Both the position numbers and the translations under genes were made by a program. A model generated the notes under the pieces. That model had not been told where the DNA came from. It searched no databases and was given only the letters and a program-made list of their open reading frames with translations. Positions 27,067 through 35,320 of a DNA stretch of 64,000 bases are shown piece by piece. Source of the stretch: CAITWD01 sp963727285 (GTDB lineage Bacteria > Actinomycetota > Thermoleophilia > Miltoncostaeales > Miltoncostaeaceae); contig CAVSFF010000001.1 in assembly GCA_963727285.1 (NCBI GenBank), forward strand, positions 62,001 to 126,000, read 5' to 3'. Each line of letters begins with the position of its first letter. Positions within the stretch are counted from its first letter, which is position 1.

Positions 27067-28226
27067 CCACCCTCACCAGCATGCGGGTGCCGCGTCGTGC
27101 GGCGAGCTCGGGCGTCCGCGCCTTCCTGCTGGGCCTGGACTGGATCATGCTGGCCGTGGTCGGTGTGCTGCTGGGTCTCGGCGTCTTGATGATCAAGACA
27201 TCGACGACACACGCGATCGCAGGAAACCCCGGGTACTTCGAGACGCGCCAGATCATCTTTCTGATCCCGGCGGTCGCCGCGCTGGTGGCGTTCGCGATCT
27301 TCGACATCCGGCGACTCCAGCCATACCCCCGGGTCCTCCTCGGCGGCCTGCTGGGTGCGCTGCTGGTCGTGTTCGCCATCGGCGTCACCGTCCGCGGGGC
27401 CAACGCGTGGATCAGCGTCGGCCCGTTCCAGCTGCAGCCGTCGGAGTTCGGCAAGATCGCGCTGGTCGTCGTCTTGGCCGCGATGGCGATCGAGCGGATC
27501 GATGACATCGACCAGTGGCGCACGACGCTGACGTTGGCCGCGGTGGCGGCCGGTCCGGCGCTGTTGATCTTTCTCGAGCCCGACCTGGGCATGGCGCTCA
27601 TCTATTTCGCCGGACTGATCGGGGTGCTGTTTATCGCCGGGACGCCGTGGAAGCACTTCGCGGTCGGCGCGCTCGGCCTGGTGACGTCCGTGCTGTTGGC
27701 CTTCTGGATCCTGCCGTCGGTCGGAATCCACGTGGTCAAGGGGTATCAGCTCCAGCGCATGACGGCGTTCCTCAACGGCGGCCACGGCAATACCGCCGGC
27801 TATCAGCTGTCCCAGAGCAAGACCGCGATCGGCTCCGGCGGGGCGCTGGGCAAGGGCGTCGGAGGCGCCACCCAGACGGTCTACAACTTCCTGCCCGAAG
27901 ACCACACGGACTTCATCTTCGCGGTCGTCGGCGAGGTGTTCGGGTTCGTGGGCGCGGCGCTCGTCGTCGCACTGTTCGGGATCCTGCTGTGGCGGGCGCT
28001 GCGGATCACCGCGCAGGCGGCGACGCAGTTCGAACAGCTCGTTGCCGGCGGGATCTGTGCAATGTTCTGCTTCGAGATGGTCGTCAACATCGGAATGAAC
28101 GTCGGCCTGATGCCGATCACCGGCATCCCGTTGCCGTTTGTCAGCTACGGCGGCAGCCACCTGGTCGCCGACATGGCGGCCGTCGGTGTGCTGCTGTCGA
28201 TCCATCGCCGCCGGTTGGCGATCTGA
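27063..28226 (+). CDS. rodA: Peptidoglycan glycosyltransferase RodA
   Basis: SEDS-family polymerase that works with PBP2, 387 residues, about 10 membrane helices. Family motifs GANAWISVGPFQLQPSEFGK, FLEPDLG, the large extracytoplasmic loop with LPEDHTDFIFAVVGEVFG (containing the catalytic Asp region), and GIPLPFVSYGGSHL. TTG 27063 overlaps the mrdA stop, as elsewhere in this operon; ATG 27081 is the alternative. TGA overlaps the ATG of the next gene. Confidence 0.94.
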   Translation: MTTLTSMRVPRRAASSGVRAFLLGLDWIMLAVVGVLLGLGVLMIKTSTTHAIAGNPGYFETRQIIFLIPAVAALVAFAIFDIRRLQPYPRVLLGGLLGALLVVFAIGVTVRGANAWISVGPFQLQPSEFGKIALVVVLAAMAIERIDDIDQWRTTLTLAAVAAGPALLIFLEPDLGMALIYFAGLIGVLFIAGTPWKHFAVGALGLVTSVLLAFWILPSVGIHVVKGYQLQRMTAFLNGGHGNTAGYQLSQSKTAIGSGGALGKGVGGATQTVYNFLPEDHTDFIFAVVGEVFGFVGAALVVALFGILLWRALRITAQAATQFEQLVAGGICAMFCFEMVVNIGMNVGLMPITGIPLPFVSYGGSHLVADMAAVGVLLSIHRRRLAI

Positions 28227-29059
28227 TGGGCCGCACCACGACGGCCCTGCGGACGGGAATCCGCTGGGCACAGCCGGTCGCCAAGACGGTCGCCCGCTCG
28301 CAGAAGACATCCCGCAACGCGGATGAGATCGTCGTGCTGCCGATCGCCGACCACGAGGCCGCCGTCCGGCTGGCCACCGAGTTCGGAGCACGTGTCGGTG
28401 CGCCCGCGCCGGCCGACCTGGTCGTCGCGATCGCGCTGCCCGGAGCCGACAACGCCGCACTGGCCTCCCAGGTCGGTGACCATCGCCGACTGGGCGGAGG
28501 CGCGCTGGTCGTCGTTGTCGGAAATGCCGCCGAGCGTCGCGCGCTCGAACGCGAGCTGCGCAGCGATCCCGACGTCGGTATCGGGGTCATGCTGTTTGTC
28601 GACAGGCTGACCGGCGACGACATCGTGCCGATCCGCCGCCGCGTCGCGGACATGGTCATCGACCACCGCAACGGCACGCGTCGCTCGTACGCGGGCCTGC
28701 AGCCGGACGTCGCCCGGCAGATGGAGCGTCGTCTGGCGATGCGCCTGGCGATGCGATCCGTGCTCGTGGCGAACCCCGACAAGACCGCGTCCGGCATGAA
28801 GGCCGGTCACACCCGGCTGGCTGCGGAGACGGGCAGCATGTCCGGCGCCAGCGTCGATCCGAAGAGCGTCGGCCTCGTCGTGGCGCTCGCGCTACTGTCG
28901 CCGGTGTGGCGCCACGGGGCAGGACGTCTGACCCGGTTCGTACCCTTTAGCCGCATCCTGGTGCGCAGCGGCGCTGTGTACCTGATCACCCGTTTGGTCG
29001 GAATCGCCGTCAAGCGCGTCGCCGTCCAGGGCCGGGAACCTCGTCAGGAGGAACGCTGA
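28226..29059 (+). CDS. Uncharacterised protein between rodA and rng
   Basis: 277 residues, no family recognised. The N-terminal half (about 30-150) has alternating beta/alpha character: VVLPIADHEAAVRLA, DLVVAIALPGADNAAL, ALVVVVGNAAERRALE. It is followed by an Arg/Met-rich amphipathic helix (MERRLAMRLAMRSVLV) and a C-terminal hydrophobic region. The layout recalls a P-loop-like alpha/beta domain that lacks a Walker motif, joined to a membrane-associating helical domain, but this is weak inference. Its ATG overlaps the rodA stop and its TGA overlaps the rng start, so it is translated with the elongasome operon and may serve shape or membrane functions. Confidence 0.7.
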   Translation: MGRTTTALRTGIRWAQPVAKTVARSQKTSRNADEIVVLPIADHEAAVRLATEFGARVGAPAPADLVVAIALPGADNAALASQVGDHRRLGGGALVVVVGNAAERRALERELRSDPDVGIGVMLFVDRLTGDDIVPIRRRVADMVIDHRNGTRRSYAGLQPDVARQMERRLAMRLAMRSVLVANPDKTASGMKAGHTRLAAETGSMSGASVDPKSVGLVVALALLSPVWRHGAGRLTRFVPFSRILVRSGAVYLITRLVGIAVKRVAVQGREPRQEER

Positions 29060-30510
29060 AGACCAAGATCCTCGTCTCTGTCGACCCGTGGGAGACCCGG
29101 GTCGCACTCCTGGAAGACGGACGCACAGCGGAGTGCTACATCGAACGGCGAGGACGTCAGTCGGTCGTCGGGCACGTTTGGAAGGGGCGGGTCGGCAATG
29201 TGCTGGCCGGCATGGAGGCGGCGTTCATCGACGTCGGCCTTCCGAAGAGCGGGTTTCTCCATGTCGACGAGGTCGTCGCCGTGGGCGTCCCGAAGCACAA
29301 GCGGCAGATCGCCGAGCTGCTCAAGAAGGGCGACGAGGTGCTCGTGCAGGCGACCAAGGACCCGATGGGGACCAAGGGATGCCGGTTGACGATGCAGCTC
29401 TCGCTGGCGGGCCGGTTCGTCGTGTACGTCCCCTACGGAGACGGGCTGGGCGTAAGCCGGAAGCTGCTCGATGACGAACGGCGACGCCTTCGCAAGATCT
29501 GCAGCGCGCTGCCGTTGGAAGGCGGGCTGATCGTCCGCACCGCCGCCGCCGGGGCGTCGGCCGATGACATCGCCCGCGACTATCAGGCGCTGCGCCGGCT
29601 CTGGGCCGCCCTGACCCAACGCGCCGACGCGGTGACCTCCCCGACGCTGCTCTACTCCGAAGCCGACATTTCGCTCAAGGTGATCCGCGACCTGCTCAAC
29701 GGTGACGTCGAAGAGGTGCTCGTCGACGACCCGGCCCAGTTCGAGCGGATCCACAACTTCCTGAAGCGCACCTCGCCGGGGGTCGCCTCCCGGGTTCGCC
29801 TGTACGAGGGCGAGCGGCCGATGTTCGAGGAGTACGGCGCGGAGAAGGCGGTGCGGTCGACGCTCGAGCGCCGGGCGCCGCTGAAGTCCGGCGGCTACCT
29901 GGTCATCGACGACACCGAGGCGATGACGGTCATCGACGTCAACTCGGGCGGGAACGTCGGTCGCGGCGGAAGCCGCCTGGAGGAGACGGTCACCAAGACC
30001 AACCTCGAGGCCGCCGTCGAGGTGGTGCGCCAGCTGCGCCTCCGGGACATCGGCGGGATCGTGATCATCGATTTCATCGACATGAACGACGCCTCGAACC
30101 GACGTCAGGTCAAGGCGGTGTTGGATGCCGAGCTCGAGAAGGACCGCACCCGGACCTTCGTTGCGGACATCTCGCCGTTGGGGCTCGTGCAGATGACCCG
30201 CCAGAACATCTCCGACGGGCCGCGGGAGATCATGACGGTGACCTGCGAGCCGTGCGACGGGGTCGGCATCGTCCTCTCGGACGAGACCGTCGCCATCGAC
30301 GCGTCGCGGGCGATCGCCCGTGCGGCGAGCGGCATCGCGGCGGATGAACTGACGGTGCACGTGAGCTCGCAGGCCTCGGCGCTGCTCAACGAGGACGGGC
30401 GCGCACGGCTTGCGGAGATCGAGGAGATGGTCGGCAAACGCATACGGCTGGAAACCGATCGCGCGCTGCACGGAGGCGCCATTCGGGCCCGCCGGCGGGA
30501 CGCCGCATAG
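29056..30510 (+). CDS. rng: Ribonuclease E/G family endoribonuclease
   Basis: Single-strand RNA endonuclease for rRNA and mRNA processing, 484 residues. S1-like N-terminal domain (VGHVWKGRVGNVLAGMEAAFIDVG), catalytic DNase I-like domain with D294 (VIDVNSGG) and D339 (IVIIDFIDM), and zinc-link C397-x2-C400 (CEPC). The first GTG in frame (29200) would delete about 48 conserved residues. Upstream the frame has no ATG/GTG/TTG, but CTG 29056 follows AGGAGG (29046-29051) closely and overlaps the previous stop (CTGA). I therefore use CTG as start. Confidence 0.92.
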   Translation: MKTKILVSVDPWETRVALLEDGRTAECYIERRGRQSVVGHVWKGRVGNVLAGMEAAFIDVGLPKSGFLHVDEVVAVGVPKHKRQIAELLKKGDEVLVQATKDPMGTKGCRLTMQLSLAGRFVVYVPYGDGLGVSRKLLDDERRRLRKICSALPLEGGLIVRTAAAGASADDIARDYQALRRLWAALTQRADAVTSPTLLYSEADISLKVIRDLLNGDVEEVLVDDPAQFERIHNFLKRTSPGVASRVRLYEGERPMFEEYGAEKAVRSTLERRAPLKSGGYLVIDDTEAMTVIDVNSGGNVGRGGSRLEETVTKTNLEAAVEVVRQLRLRDIGGIVIIDFIDMNDASNRRQVKAVLDAELEKDRTRTFVADISPLGLVQMTRQNISDGPREIMTVTCEPCDGVGIVLSDETVAIDASRAIARAASGIAADELTVHVSSQASALLNEDGRARLAEIEEMVGKRIRLETDRALHGGAIRARRRDAA

Positions 30511-30568
30511 CTTCACGACCCGTGGGCCCCGAAGTCGGGGCGCCTGCGGGTCCGCGGGGTCCCGAATC

Positions 30569-30596
30569 GGCTCGGGCTTTGCTATTGTCCCGAGCC
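30569..30596 (+). promoter_or_regulatory. Palindrome spanning the rplU -10 element
   Basis: GGCTCGGG and CCCGAGCC, a perfect 8-bp inverted repeat separated by 12 bases that contain TATTGT (30583-30588), the best -10 candidate for rplU. It could be an operator, or a terminator hairpin for rng; there is no U-tract. Confidence 0.4.
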
Positions 30597-30598
30597 GC

Positions 30599-30640
30599 GC
30601 CGCAGTCTGCGGCACCGACCTGCGCTGGGCGCAGATCGGT
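30599..30640 (+). promoter_or_regulatory. Candidate structured leader of rplU (two hairpins)
   Basis: Hairpin A: GCCGCA-GTC-TGCGGC (30599-30613). Hairpin B: ACCGA/TCGGT plus CTGCGC/GCGCAG with a C.A mismatch and TGG loop (30614-30640). Both fall in the predicted 5' leader, 34 bases before the rplU start. Ribosomal-protein leaders often bind their own product; autoregulation by L21 is inference. Confidence 0.45.
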
Positions 30641-30673
30641 TGTGAAGTCCGACCGAGATGGGTTGGGGGAAGT

Positions 30674-30970
30674 GTGCCGGATTACGCGGTGATCGCCCTT
30701 GGGGGCAAGCAGTATCGAGTGCAGGCGGGCGAGCAGCTGCTCGTGGATCGTCTGGCGCAGGAGCCGGGGGACACGTTCTCTCCGACCGTCCTCGCGACCG
30801 GTACGTCCGGTGGCGCGCTGAGCGACGGTGGGACCGTCAACGCCACGGTGGAAGAGCACCTGTTGGGGCCGAAGCTCCTGGTGTTCACGTACCGGGCCAA
30901 GAAAGACTCAAAGCGCAAGCGCGGGCACCGCTCGCGGCTGTCACGCGTGCGCATCGACTCGATCGCGTAG
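30674..30970 (+). CDS. rplU: 50S ribosomal protein L21
   Basis: Ribosomal protein bound to 23S rRNA, 98 residues. YAVIALGGKQYRVQAGE N-terminus and the basic C-terminal KKDSKRKRGHRSRLSRVRI region are diagnostic. GTG 30674 follows a purine-rich GGGGGAAGT. First gene of the rplU-rpmA-obgE-proB-nadD run; preceded by a hairpin-rich leader. Confidence 0.96.
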   Translation: MPDYAVIALGGKQYRVQAGEQLLVDRLAQEPGDTFSPTVLATGTSGGALSDGGTVNATVEEHLLGPKLLVFTYRAKKDSKRKRGHRSRLSRVRIDSIA

Positions 30971-30981
30971 GGGAAGCCGAG

Positions 30982-31248
30982 ATGGCACACAAGAAGGGTG
31001 GCGGCTCCAGCCGCAACGGTCGTGACTCCGCCGCGCAGCGGCTCGGCGTGAAGGTCTTCGCCGGTCAGGTCGTCCCGGCAGGATCAATCATCGTGCGCCA
31101 GCGCGGCAGCGAGTTCCATCCCGGCGACGGGGTCGGCATGGGTCGCGACTACACAATCTTCGCCAAGGTCTCCGGCCGCGTCGAGTTCACCAGCGGCCGC
31201 AAGGGCCGCCGGATTCACGTCCACCCGGAGGTCGCGGCCTCCGCCTAG
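30982..31248 (+). CDS. rpmA: 50S ribosomal protein L27
   Basis: Peptidyl-transferase-centre protein, 88 residues. Begins MAHKKGGGSSRNGRDS without the cleavable N-terminal extension found in Firmicutes, then QRLGVKVFAGQ and IIVRQRGSEFHPG. Eleven bases after rplU. Confidence 0.97.
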   Translation: MAHKKGGGSSRNGRDSAAQRLGVKVFAGQVVPAGSIIVRQRGSEFHPGDGVGMGRDYTIFAKVSGRVEFTSGRKGRRIHVHPEVAASA

Positions 31249-31259
31249 CCGGAGCCGCA

Positions 31260-32204
31260 GTGCCCTTCACCGATCGCGCACGCATCCACGTCGAAGGCGG
31301 ACGTGGCGGCCACGGCGGACTCTCGTTCCGCCGCGAGGCCCGTGTGCCCAAGGGTGGCCCCGACGGCGGCAACGGCGGACGCGGCGGGGACGTGGTCCTC
31401 GTCGCCGACTCCCAGGTCGTCGATCTGTCGCGGTTCCGCCATGCCGTCCATCACACGGCGGCGGCCGGCGGGAGCGGCGAGCGCCGGGCCCGGCATGGGC
31501 GCAACGGGACCGACGTCGAGGTGGCCGTGCCGCCCGGTACCCGTGTCATCCGCGACGACGCGATCATCGCCGATCTTCGGAACGACGGGGACCGCGTCGT
31601 GGTGGCCCGTGGCGGGAACGGCGGAGTGGGCAACAAGGTCTTCCGGTCGTCGACCCACCAGGCCCCGCGGGAGACCGTCCCGGGCGGTCCGGGTGACATG
31701 ACATGGCTCACGCTCGAGCTCCGCCTGGCGATCGACGTCGCCATCGTCGGGATGCCCAATGCGGGCAAGAGCGCGCTGCTGGTCGCCCTGACCGGTGCTG
31801 CCGCCGTCGTGGCGCCATACCCGCAGTCGACGCGCGAGCCGGCGTTCGGACCACTCGTCGACGACGAGCTGGAGATTCACCTCGTGGCCGATCTGCCCGG
31901 CGTCGGGACCGACGGGCAGGCACGGCCCGACGGATTCCTGACCCAGTGCGAGCGTGCCCGGGTGATCGTGCACTGTATTGCCGCCGACGACGAGACGCTG
32001 CCCGCAGCCGAGCGCCGGGCGCTCGTCGACGCGGCGATCGCACCCTTTGTCTCCGCCGAGGCACGTCGTATCGTGGTGGCAACATTCGCGGACCCGTCCG
32101 CGCCGCCGGAGTGGGCCGACGTCGCGGTCGATTCCGTCTCAGGATCCGGCATCGAGGAATTGCGTGAGCGGGTCCTGCGCGCCCTGGGAGGGTCCGCGGA
32201 GTGA
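31260..32204 (+). CDS. obgE: Obg-family GTPase, degenerate G domain, no C-terminal extension
   Basis: Ribosome-assembly GTPase, only 314 residues. The glycine-rich Obg domain is complete (GGRGGHGGLSFRREARVPKGGPDGGNGG, ARGGNGGVGN). The G domain has G1 GMPNAGKS (about 164-171) and G3 DLPG. However, the G4 specificity motif NKxD reads T275-F-A-D278, and the switch I region is YPQSTREP instead of the usual YPFTTLxP. The OCT domain is absent. Position after rpmA marks it as the orthologue, but GTP specificity or turnover may be altered. GTG start; its TGA overlaps the proB GTG. Confidence 0.88.
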   Translation: MPFTDRARIHVEGGRGGHGGLSFRREARVPKGGPDGGNGGRGGDVVLVADSQVVDLSRFRHAVHHTAAAGGSGERRARHGRNGTDVEVAVPPGTRVIRDDAIIADLRNDGDRVVVARGGNGGVGNKVFRSSTHQAPRETVPGGPGDMTWLTLELRLAIDVAIVGMPNAGKSALLVALTGAAAVVAPYPQSTREPAFGPLVDDELEIHLVADLPGVGTDGQARPDGFLTQCERARVIVHCIAADDETLPAAERRALVDAAIAPFVSAEARRIVVATFADPSAPPEWADVAVDSVSGSGIEELRERVLRALGGSAE

Positions 32205-33311
32205 GCGTCATCGTGGCAAAAGTCGGGTCGTCGACGCTGGTCGATGCCGACGGGCACCTGCGCGAAGACATCCTGGCCGCGCGGGTTCGCGACCTGGTTC
32301 GGCTGCGGCGTCTCGGGTATCGGCCGGTGCTCGTCACGAGCGGCGCGATCGCCTGCGGGCTCGGGCGGCTGGGCATTCGGGAGCGGCCGACGGCACTTCC
32401 GGACCTGCAGGCCGCGTCGGCGGTGGGACAGGGGGTCTTGTTCCAACGGTATCTGGAACTGTTCACCGCCCAGGAGGTCACGCCGGCACAGGTGTTGTTG
32501 ACCTCGGAGGACCTCAAGCGCCGCGGCAGCTATCTCAACGCACGCACGACGCTGACGCGCCTGCTCGATCTGGGCGTGATCCCGGTGATCAACGAAAATG
32601 ACACGACGGCCACCGACGAACTCACATTCGGCGACAACGACGTCCTGGCGGCGCAGGTCGCCATCCTGATGTCGGCCAGGTGGCTCGTGCTGCTGACCGA
32701 TCGTGACGGGCTGTTCGGCACCGGCGCCGACGGCCGGCCCGAGCTCGATCGGTGACGTCGCTGCCGCGACGCGTCCGCAGGACGTGGCGCTGGCGGACAT
32801 GCGCGACTCGGGGCTCGGACGCGGCGGGGTGTCGTCGAAGATTGCCGCGGCCACGATGGCGACGGCGGCGGGCGTGACCTGTGTGATTGCCTCGGGTCGG
32901 ACCGCGGGGGTGCTGGCGGCAGTCGCGTCCGGGCACCGCGTCGGAACCCGCTTTGCCCCGTCCGAGCGGCGCGAGAGCGCGTTCAAGCTCTGGCTGCGGT
33001 ACGCCAAGCCGTCGCTGGGGACGATTTGCGTGGACGACGGCGCCGCACGCGCGCTGCGCCGCCAGGGAACCTCGCTGCTGCCGGTCGGCGTGACGGCGGT
33101 CGACGGCGCCTTCGGGGTCGGTGACGCCATCGACGTGGTCGACGAGCAGGCCCGGCCGGTCGGGAAGGGCATCAGCGCCTACGCGGCCGACGATCTGCGG
33201 CAGGTGACGGGGCTCAAGACCGAAGCGGTGCGGGAGTTGCTGCCCGAGGCCGGTGCGGAGGTGATCCACCGGGACCAGTTTGTCCTGGCCGACCCGCCCA
33301 CAGCGTCGTGA
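32201..33311 (+). pseudogene. proB: Glutamate 5-kinase, frameshifted
   Basis: First enzyme of proline synthesis. The N-terminal amino-acid kinase domain is intact from GTG 32201 (VAKVGSSTLV, VTSGAIACGLG, INENDTTATDE, FGDNDVLAAQVA) but reaches TGA at 32753. In the next frame the protein resumes at once with IGDVAAA, GLGRGGVSSKIAAA and a full C-terminal PUA domain to TGA 33309-33311. Removing one base around 32738-32747 restores a normal-length enzyme. No frameshift-promoting slippery site or SD is obvious, so it is a sequence error or a true mutation. proA, usually next, is not here; nadD follows directly. Confidence 0.87.
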
Positions 33312-33910
33312 CCCCGGAACAGCGACGCGTCGGGATTCTGGGTGGGCGTTTTGACCCGCCGCACATCGGCCACCTGATGATCGCCCAGGAGGCGTGGTGG
33401 CGCCTGGCGCTCGACGAGTTGGTGTTCGTTCCCGTCGGCGCTCCGGCGGACCGTCCGGCGCCCCGCTTTCCCGCAGACCTGCGGGTGGCGATGGTCGAAT
33501 CGGCGATTGACGAGCATCGCGGCTGGCGCTGCTCGCGGACCGAGGTGGACCGGCCCGGCCCGAGCTACACGGCCGACACGCTGGCCGAGATTGCCGGCCG
33601 CGAGCCGGGCGCCGCGCTCTGGTTCATCATGGGCGCCGATCGGCTGGCGGGCTTTGCCCGGTGGCACGAACCGGATCGGATTCTGTCGCTGGCCCGGCTG
33701 GCGGTCGTCTCGAGGGACGGGGTGGACCCGTCGGTGCTGACGGCGACCGCCGCCGACGTGGCACCGGGGCGGGTGGACATCCTGACGGCACCGGAAGTGG
33801 ACGTGTCGGCGACGATGATCCGCGAGCGGCTGGCCGCGGGGGCCCCGGTGGACTATCTCGTGCCCGACGGGGTCGCCCGACTGCTCGCCGGTGCGGATCG
33901 GGACGCATGA
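33308..33910 (+). CDS. nadD: Nicotinate-nucleotide adenylyltransferase
   Basis: Converts NaMN to deamido-NAD, 200 residues. Nucleotidyltransferase motif GGRFDPPHIGH, PSYTADTL, WFIMGADRL and the C-terminal SATMIRER signature. GTG overlaps the proB stop. The obg-proB-nadD-rsfS order is common in Gram-positive genomes (normally with proA). Confidence 0.95.
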   Translation: MTPEQRRVGILGGRFDPPHIGHLMIAQEAWWRLALDELVFVPVGAPADRPAPRFPADLRVAMVESAIDEHRGWRCSRTEVDRPGPSYTADTLAEIAGREPGAALWFIMGADRLAGFARWHEPDRILSLARLAVVSRDGVDPSVLTATAADVAPGRVDILTAPEVDVSATMIRERLAAGAPVDYLVPDGVARLLAGADRDA

Positions 33911-33916
33911 CCCCGC

Positions 33917-33945
33917 TTGCCAAGCGGCCGCGCGGGCCGTACCCT
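33917..33945 (+). promoter_or_regulatory. Promoter for rsfS (leaderless)
   Basis: TTGCCA (33917-33922), 17-base spacer, TACCCT (33940-33945). The rsfS GTG is 9 bases beyond the -10, so transcription would start at or within a base or two of the start codon. Confidence 0.5.
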
Positions 33946-33953
33946 CGCTGACA

Positions 33954-34334
33954 GTGGAACCGAACCAGGAACTCCCCGCGACCCCGCATGAGCTGGCGCT
34001 GATCGCCGCCGACGCGGCGGCCGACAAGAAGGCTCGCGACATCGTCATCCTCGACATGCGCGATCTGGTCGTCTACACCGACTACATGGTCGTGTGCACC
34101 GGCAACACGCCGCGCCAGACCGCGGCGATCGCCGACGAGATCCGGCGCGTCCTGAAAGAGGACCATGGCGTCCGTGCCCGGAGGGTCGAAGGCGTGCGCG
34201 AGGGCGAGTGGATCCTGATGGATTACCTCGATTTCGTGGTCCATATCTTCACCCCGCAGGCACGCGAGTTCTATCGGCTCGACCGGTTGTGGGGAGAGGC
34301 CCCTCAGCAGGTCCTCGCGCCCGCGGCCTCCTAG
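33954..34334 (+). CDS. rsfS: Ribosomal silencing factor RsfS
   Basis: Binds L14 and blocks subunit joining when nutrients are scarce; 126 residues. Diagnostic segments: KKARDIVILDMRDL, YTDYMVVCTGNTPRQT and LMDYLDFVVHIFTPQAREFYRLDRLWGEA (split here for length in homologous blocks). GTG 33954 fits the family start; a promoter-like TTGCCA/TACCCT pair immediately precedes it and no SD is seen, suggesting a leaderless transcript. Confidence 0.95.
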   Translation: MEPNQELPATPHELALIAADAAADKKARDIVILDMRDLVVYTDYMVVCTGNTPRQTAAIADEIRRVLKEDHGVRARRVEGVREGEWILMDYLDFVVHIFTPQAREFYRLDRLWGEAPQQVLAPAAS

Positions 34335-34424
34335 CCGGGCCGTGCGCCGGGCTTCCGTCCGGGGGGGCGTCGGCGGTCGCCGCCGTCTGGTTCTGCGGCC
34401 ACTTCCGACCGGACGGGCCGTCGG

Positions 34425-35189
34425 CTGAGCCTCAGCGCGCTCGATCTCGGCTTCGTCGGCGTCGCGGCACTTGCCGCCGGCGCCGTCAACGCGCTGGCCG
34501 GCGGCGGGACGCTGATCACCTTCCCGGCCTTGACGGCGGTGGGTGTTCCCGCCCTCAACGCCAACATCACCAATACGGTGGCACTCAGCCCCGGGTACAT
34601 CGGGGGAACCGTCGCCCAGCGGGCGGACTTGGAGGGGCAGCGCCCCCGGGTGCGCGCCGCGGCAATTCCCGCGATCGTCGGCGGGCTGGTCGGCGGTGCG
34701 CTGCTGCTGGCGGTCGGGGCGGCGACCTTCCGGGCGCTGGTGCCGTGGCTGATCCTCCTCGCGACGGCGCTGCTGGCGATCGACCCGATCGCCAAGCGGT
34801 GGGTGCGATCCCGTCTGAGGCATCCGACCGCCCACGGCAGCCCCTACCTGACGGCGCTGGTCGCGTTCGTCGGTGCGGTGTACGGAGGGTTCTTCGGTGC
34901 CGGCCTCGGGATCATCCTGCTGGCGCTCTACTCGCTGGTCATCCCCGACACGCTCATCCGCATCAATGCCCTCAAACAAGCGACGTCCTTCGTTGCGAAC
35001 GTGACGGCCGCGCTGTTTTTCGTGTTCAGCGGGCACGTCGTGTGGGAGGCGGCGGCCGTGATGGCCGTCGGCGCGCTGGTCGGCGGCGCGGTCGCGGGGC
35101 GCGTCGTGCGGTTCGTCAATCCGACCGTCCTGCGGGCGGTCGTGGTGGCGATCGGGCTGGTCGTGGCGATCGTGTACTTCGTCAAGTAG
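34425..35189 (+). CDS. TauE/SafE-family membrane transporter
   Basis: Probable sulfite/sulfonate or other anion exporter, 254 residues, seven to eight hydrophobic segments with the duplicated family motif (VNALAGGGTLITFPAL and YGGFFGAGLGIILL). The first TTG in frame (34530) would remove the first motif. Between the upstream stop (34332) and 34530 there is no ATG/GTG/TTG in frame, so CTG 34425 (LSLSALDLGF) is the best start and gives the usual family length. SD is weak (GGACGG 8 bases upstream). Substrate unknown. Confidence 0.85.
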   Translation: MSLSALDLGFVGVAALAAGAVNALAGGGTLITFPALTAVGVPALNANITNTVALSPGYIGGTVAQRADLEGQRPRVRAAAIPAIVGGLVGGALLLAVGAATFRALVPWLILLATALLAIDPIAKRWVRSRLRHPTAHGSPYLTALVAFVGAVYGGFFGAGLGIILLALYSLVIPDTLIRINALKQATSFVANVTAALFFVFSGHVVWEAAAVMAVGALVGGAVAGRVVRFVNPTVLRAVVVAIGLVVAIVYFVK

Positions 35190-35207
35190 CGGGTGCCCGG
35201 CGGCCGG

Positions 35208-35235
35208 TTGCGCCCGGGCGTGAGTGTCTTATACT
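35208..35235 (+). promoter_or_regulatory. Promoter for tRNA-Ala
   Basis: TTGCGC (35208-35213), 16-base spacer, TATACT (35230-35235), 12 bases before the tRNA 5' end. The -35 lies in the loop of a GCCCGG/CCGGGC hairpin (35195-35219) that may terminate the TauE gene. Confidence 0.6.
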
Positions 35236-35247
35236 GCCAAGCGCCCC

Positions 35248-35320
35248 GGGGGATTAGCTCAGCTGGGAGAGCGTCGCGCTGGCAGCGCGAAGGTCAGCGG
35301 TTCGAGCCCGCTATCCTCCA
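35248..35320 (+). tRNA. tRNA-Ala (GGC)
   Basis: Acceptor GGGGGAT/ATCCTCC includes the G3:U70 identity pair. D arm GCTC...GAGC, anticodon stem TCGCG/CGCGA with loop CTGGCAG (anticodon GGC), T arm with GGTTCGA. Discriminator A at 35320; CCA not encoded. Confidence 0.96.

Noticed and set aside
26727..28460. 577-codon minus-strand frame over mrdA/rodA
   Set aside because: Antisense shadow with charged low-complexity sequence; the forward strand has unambiguous PBP2 and RodA.
32700..32760. Programmed frameshifting in proB
   Set aside because: No slippery heptamer, internal SD or downstream stem was evident, and proB is not known to use it; a mutation or sequence error is simpler.
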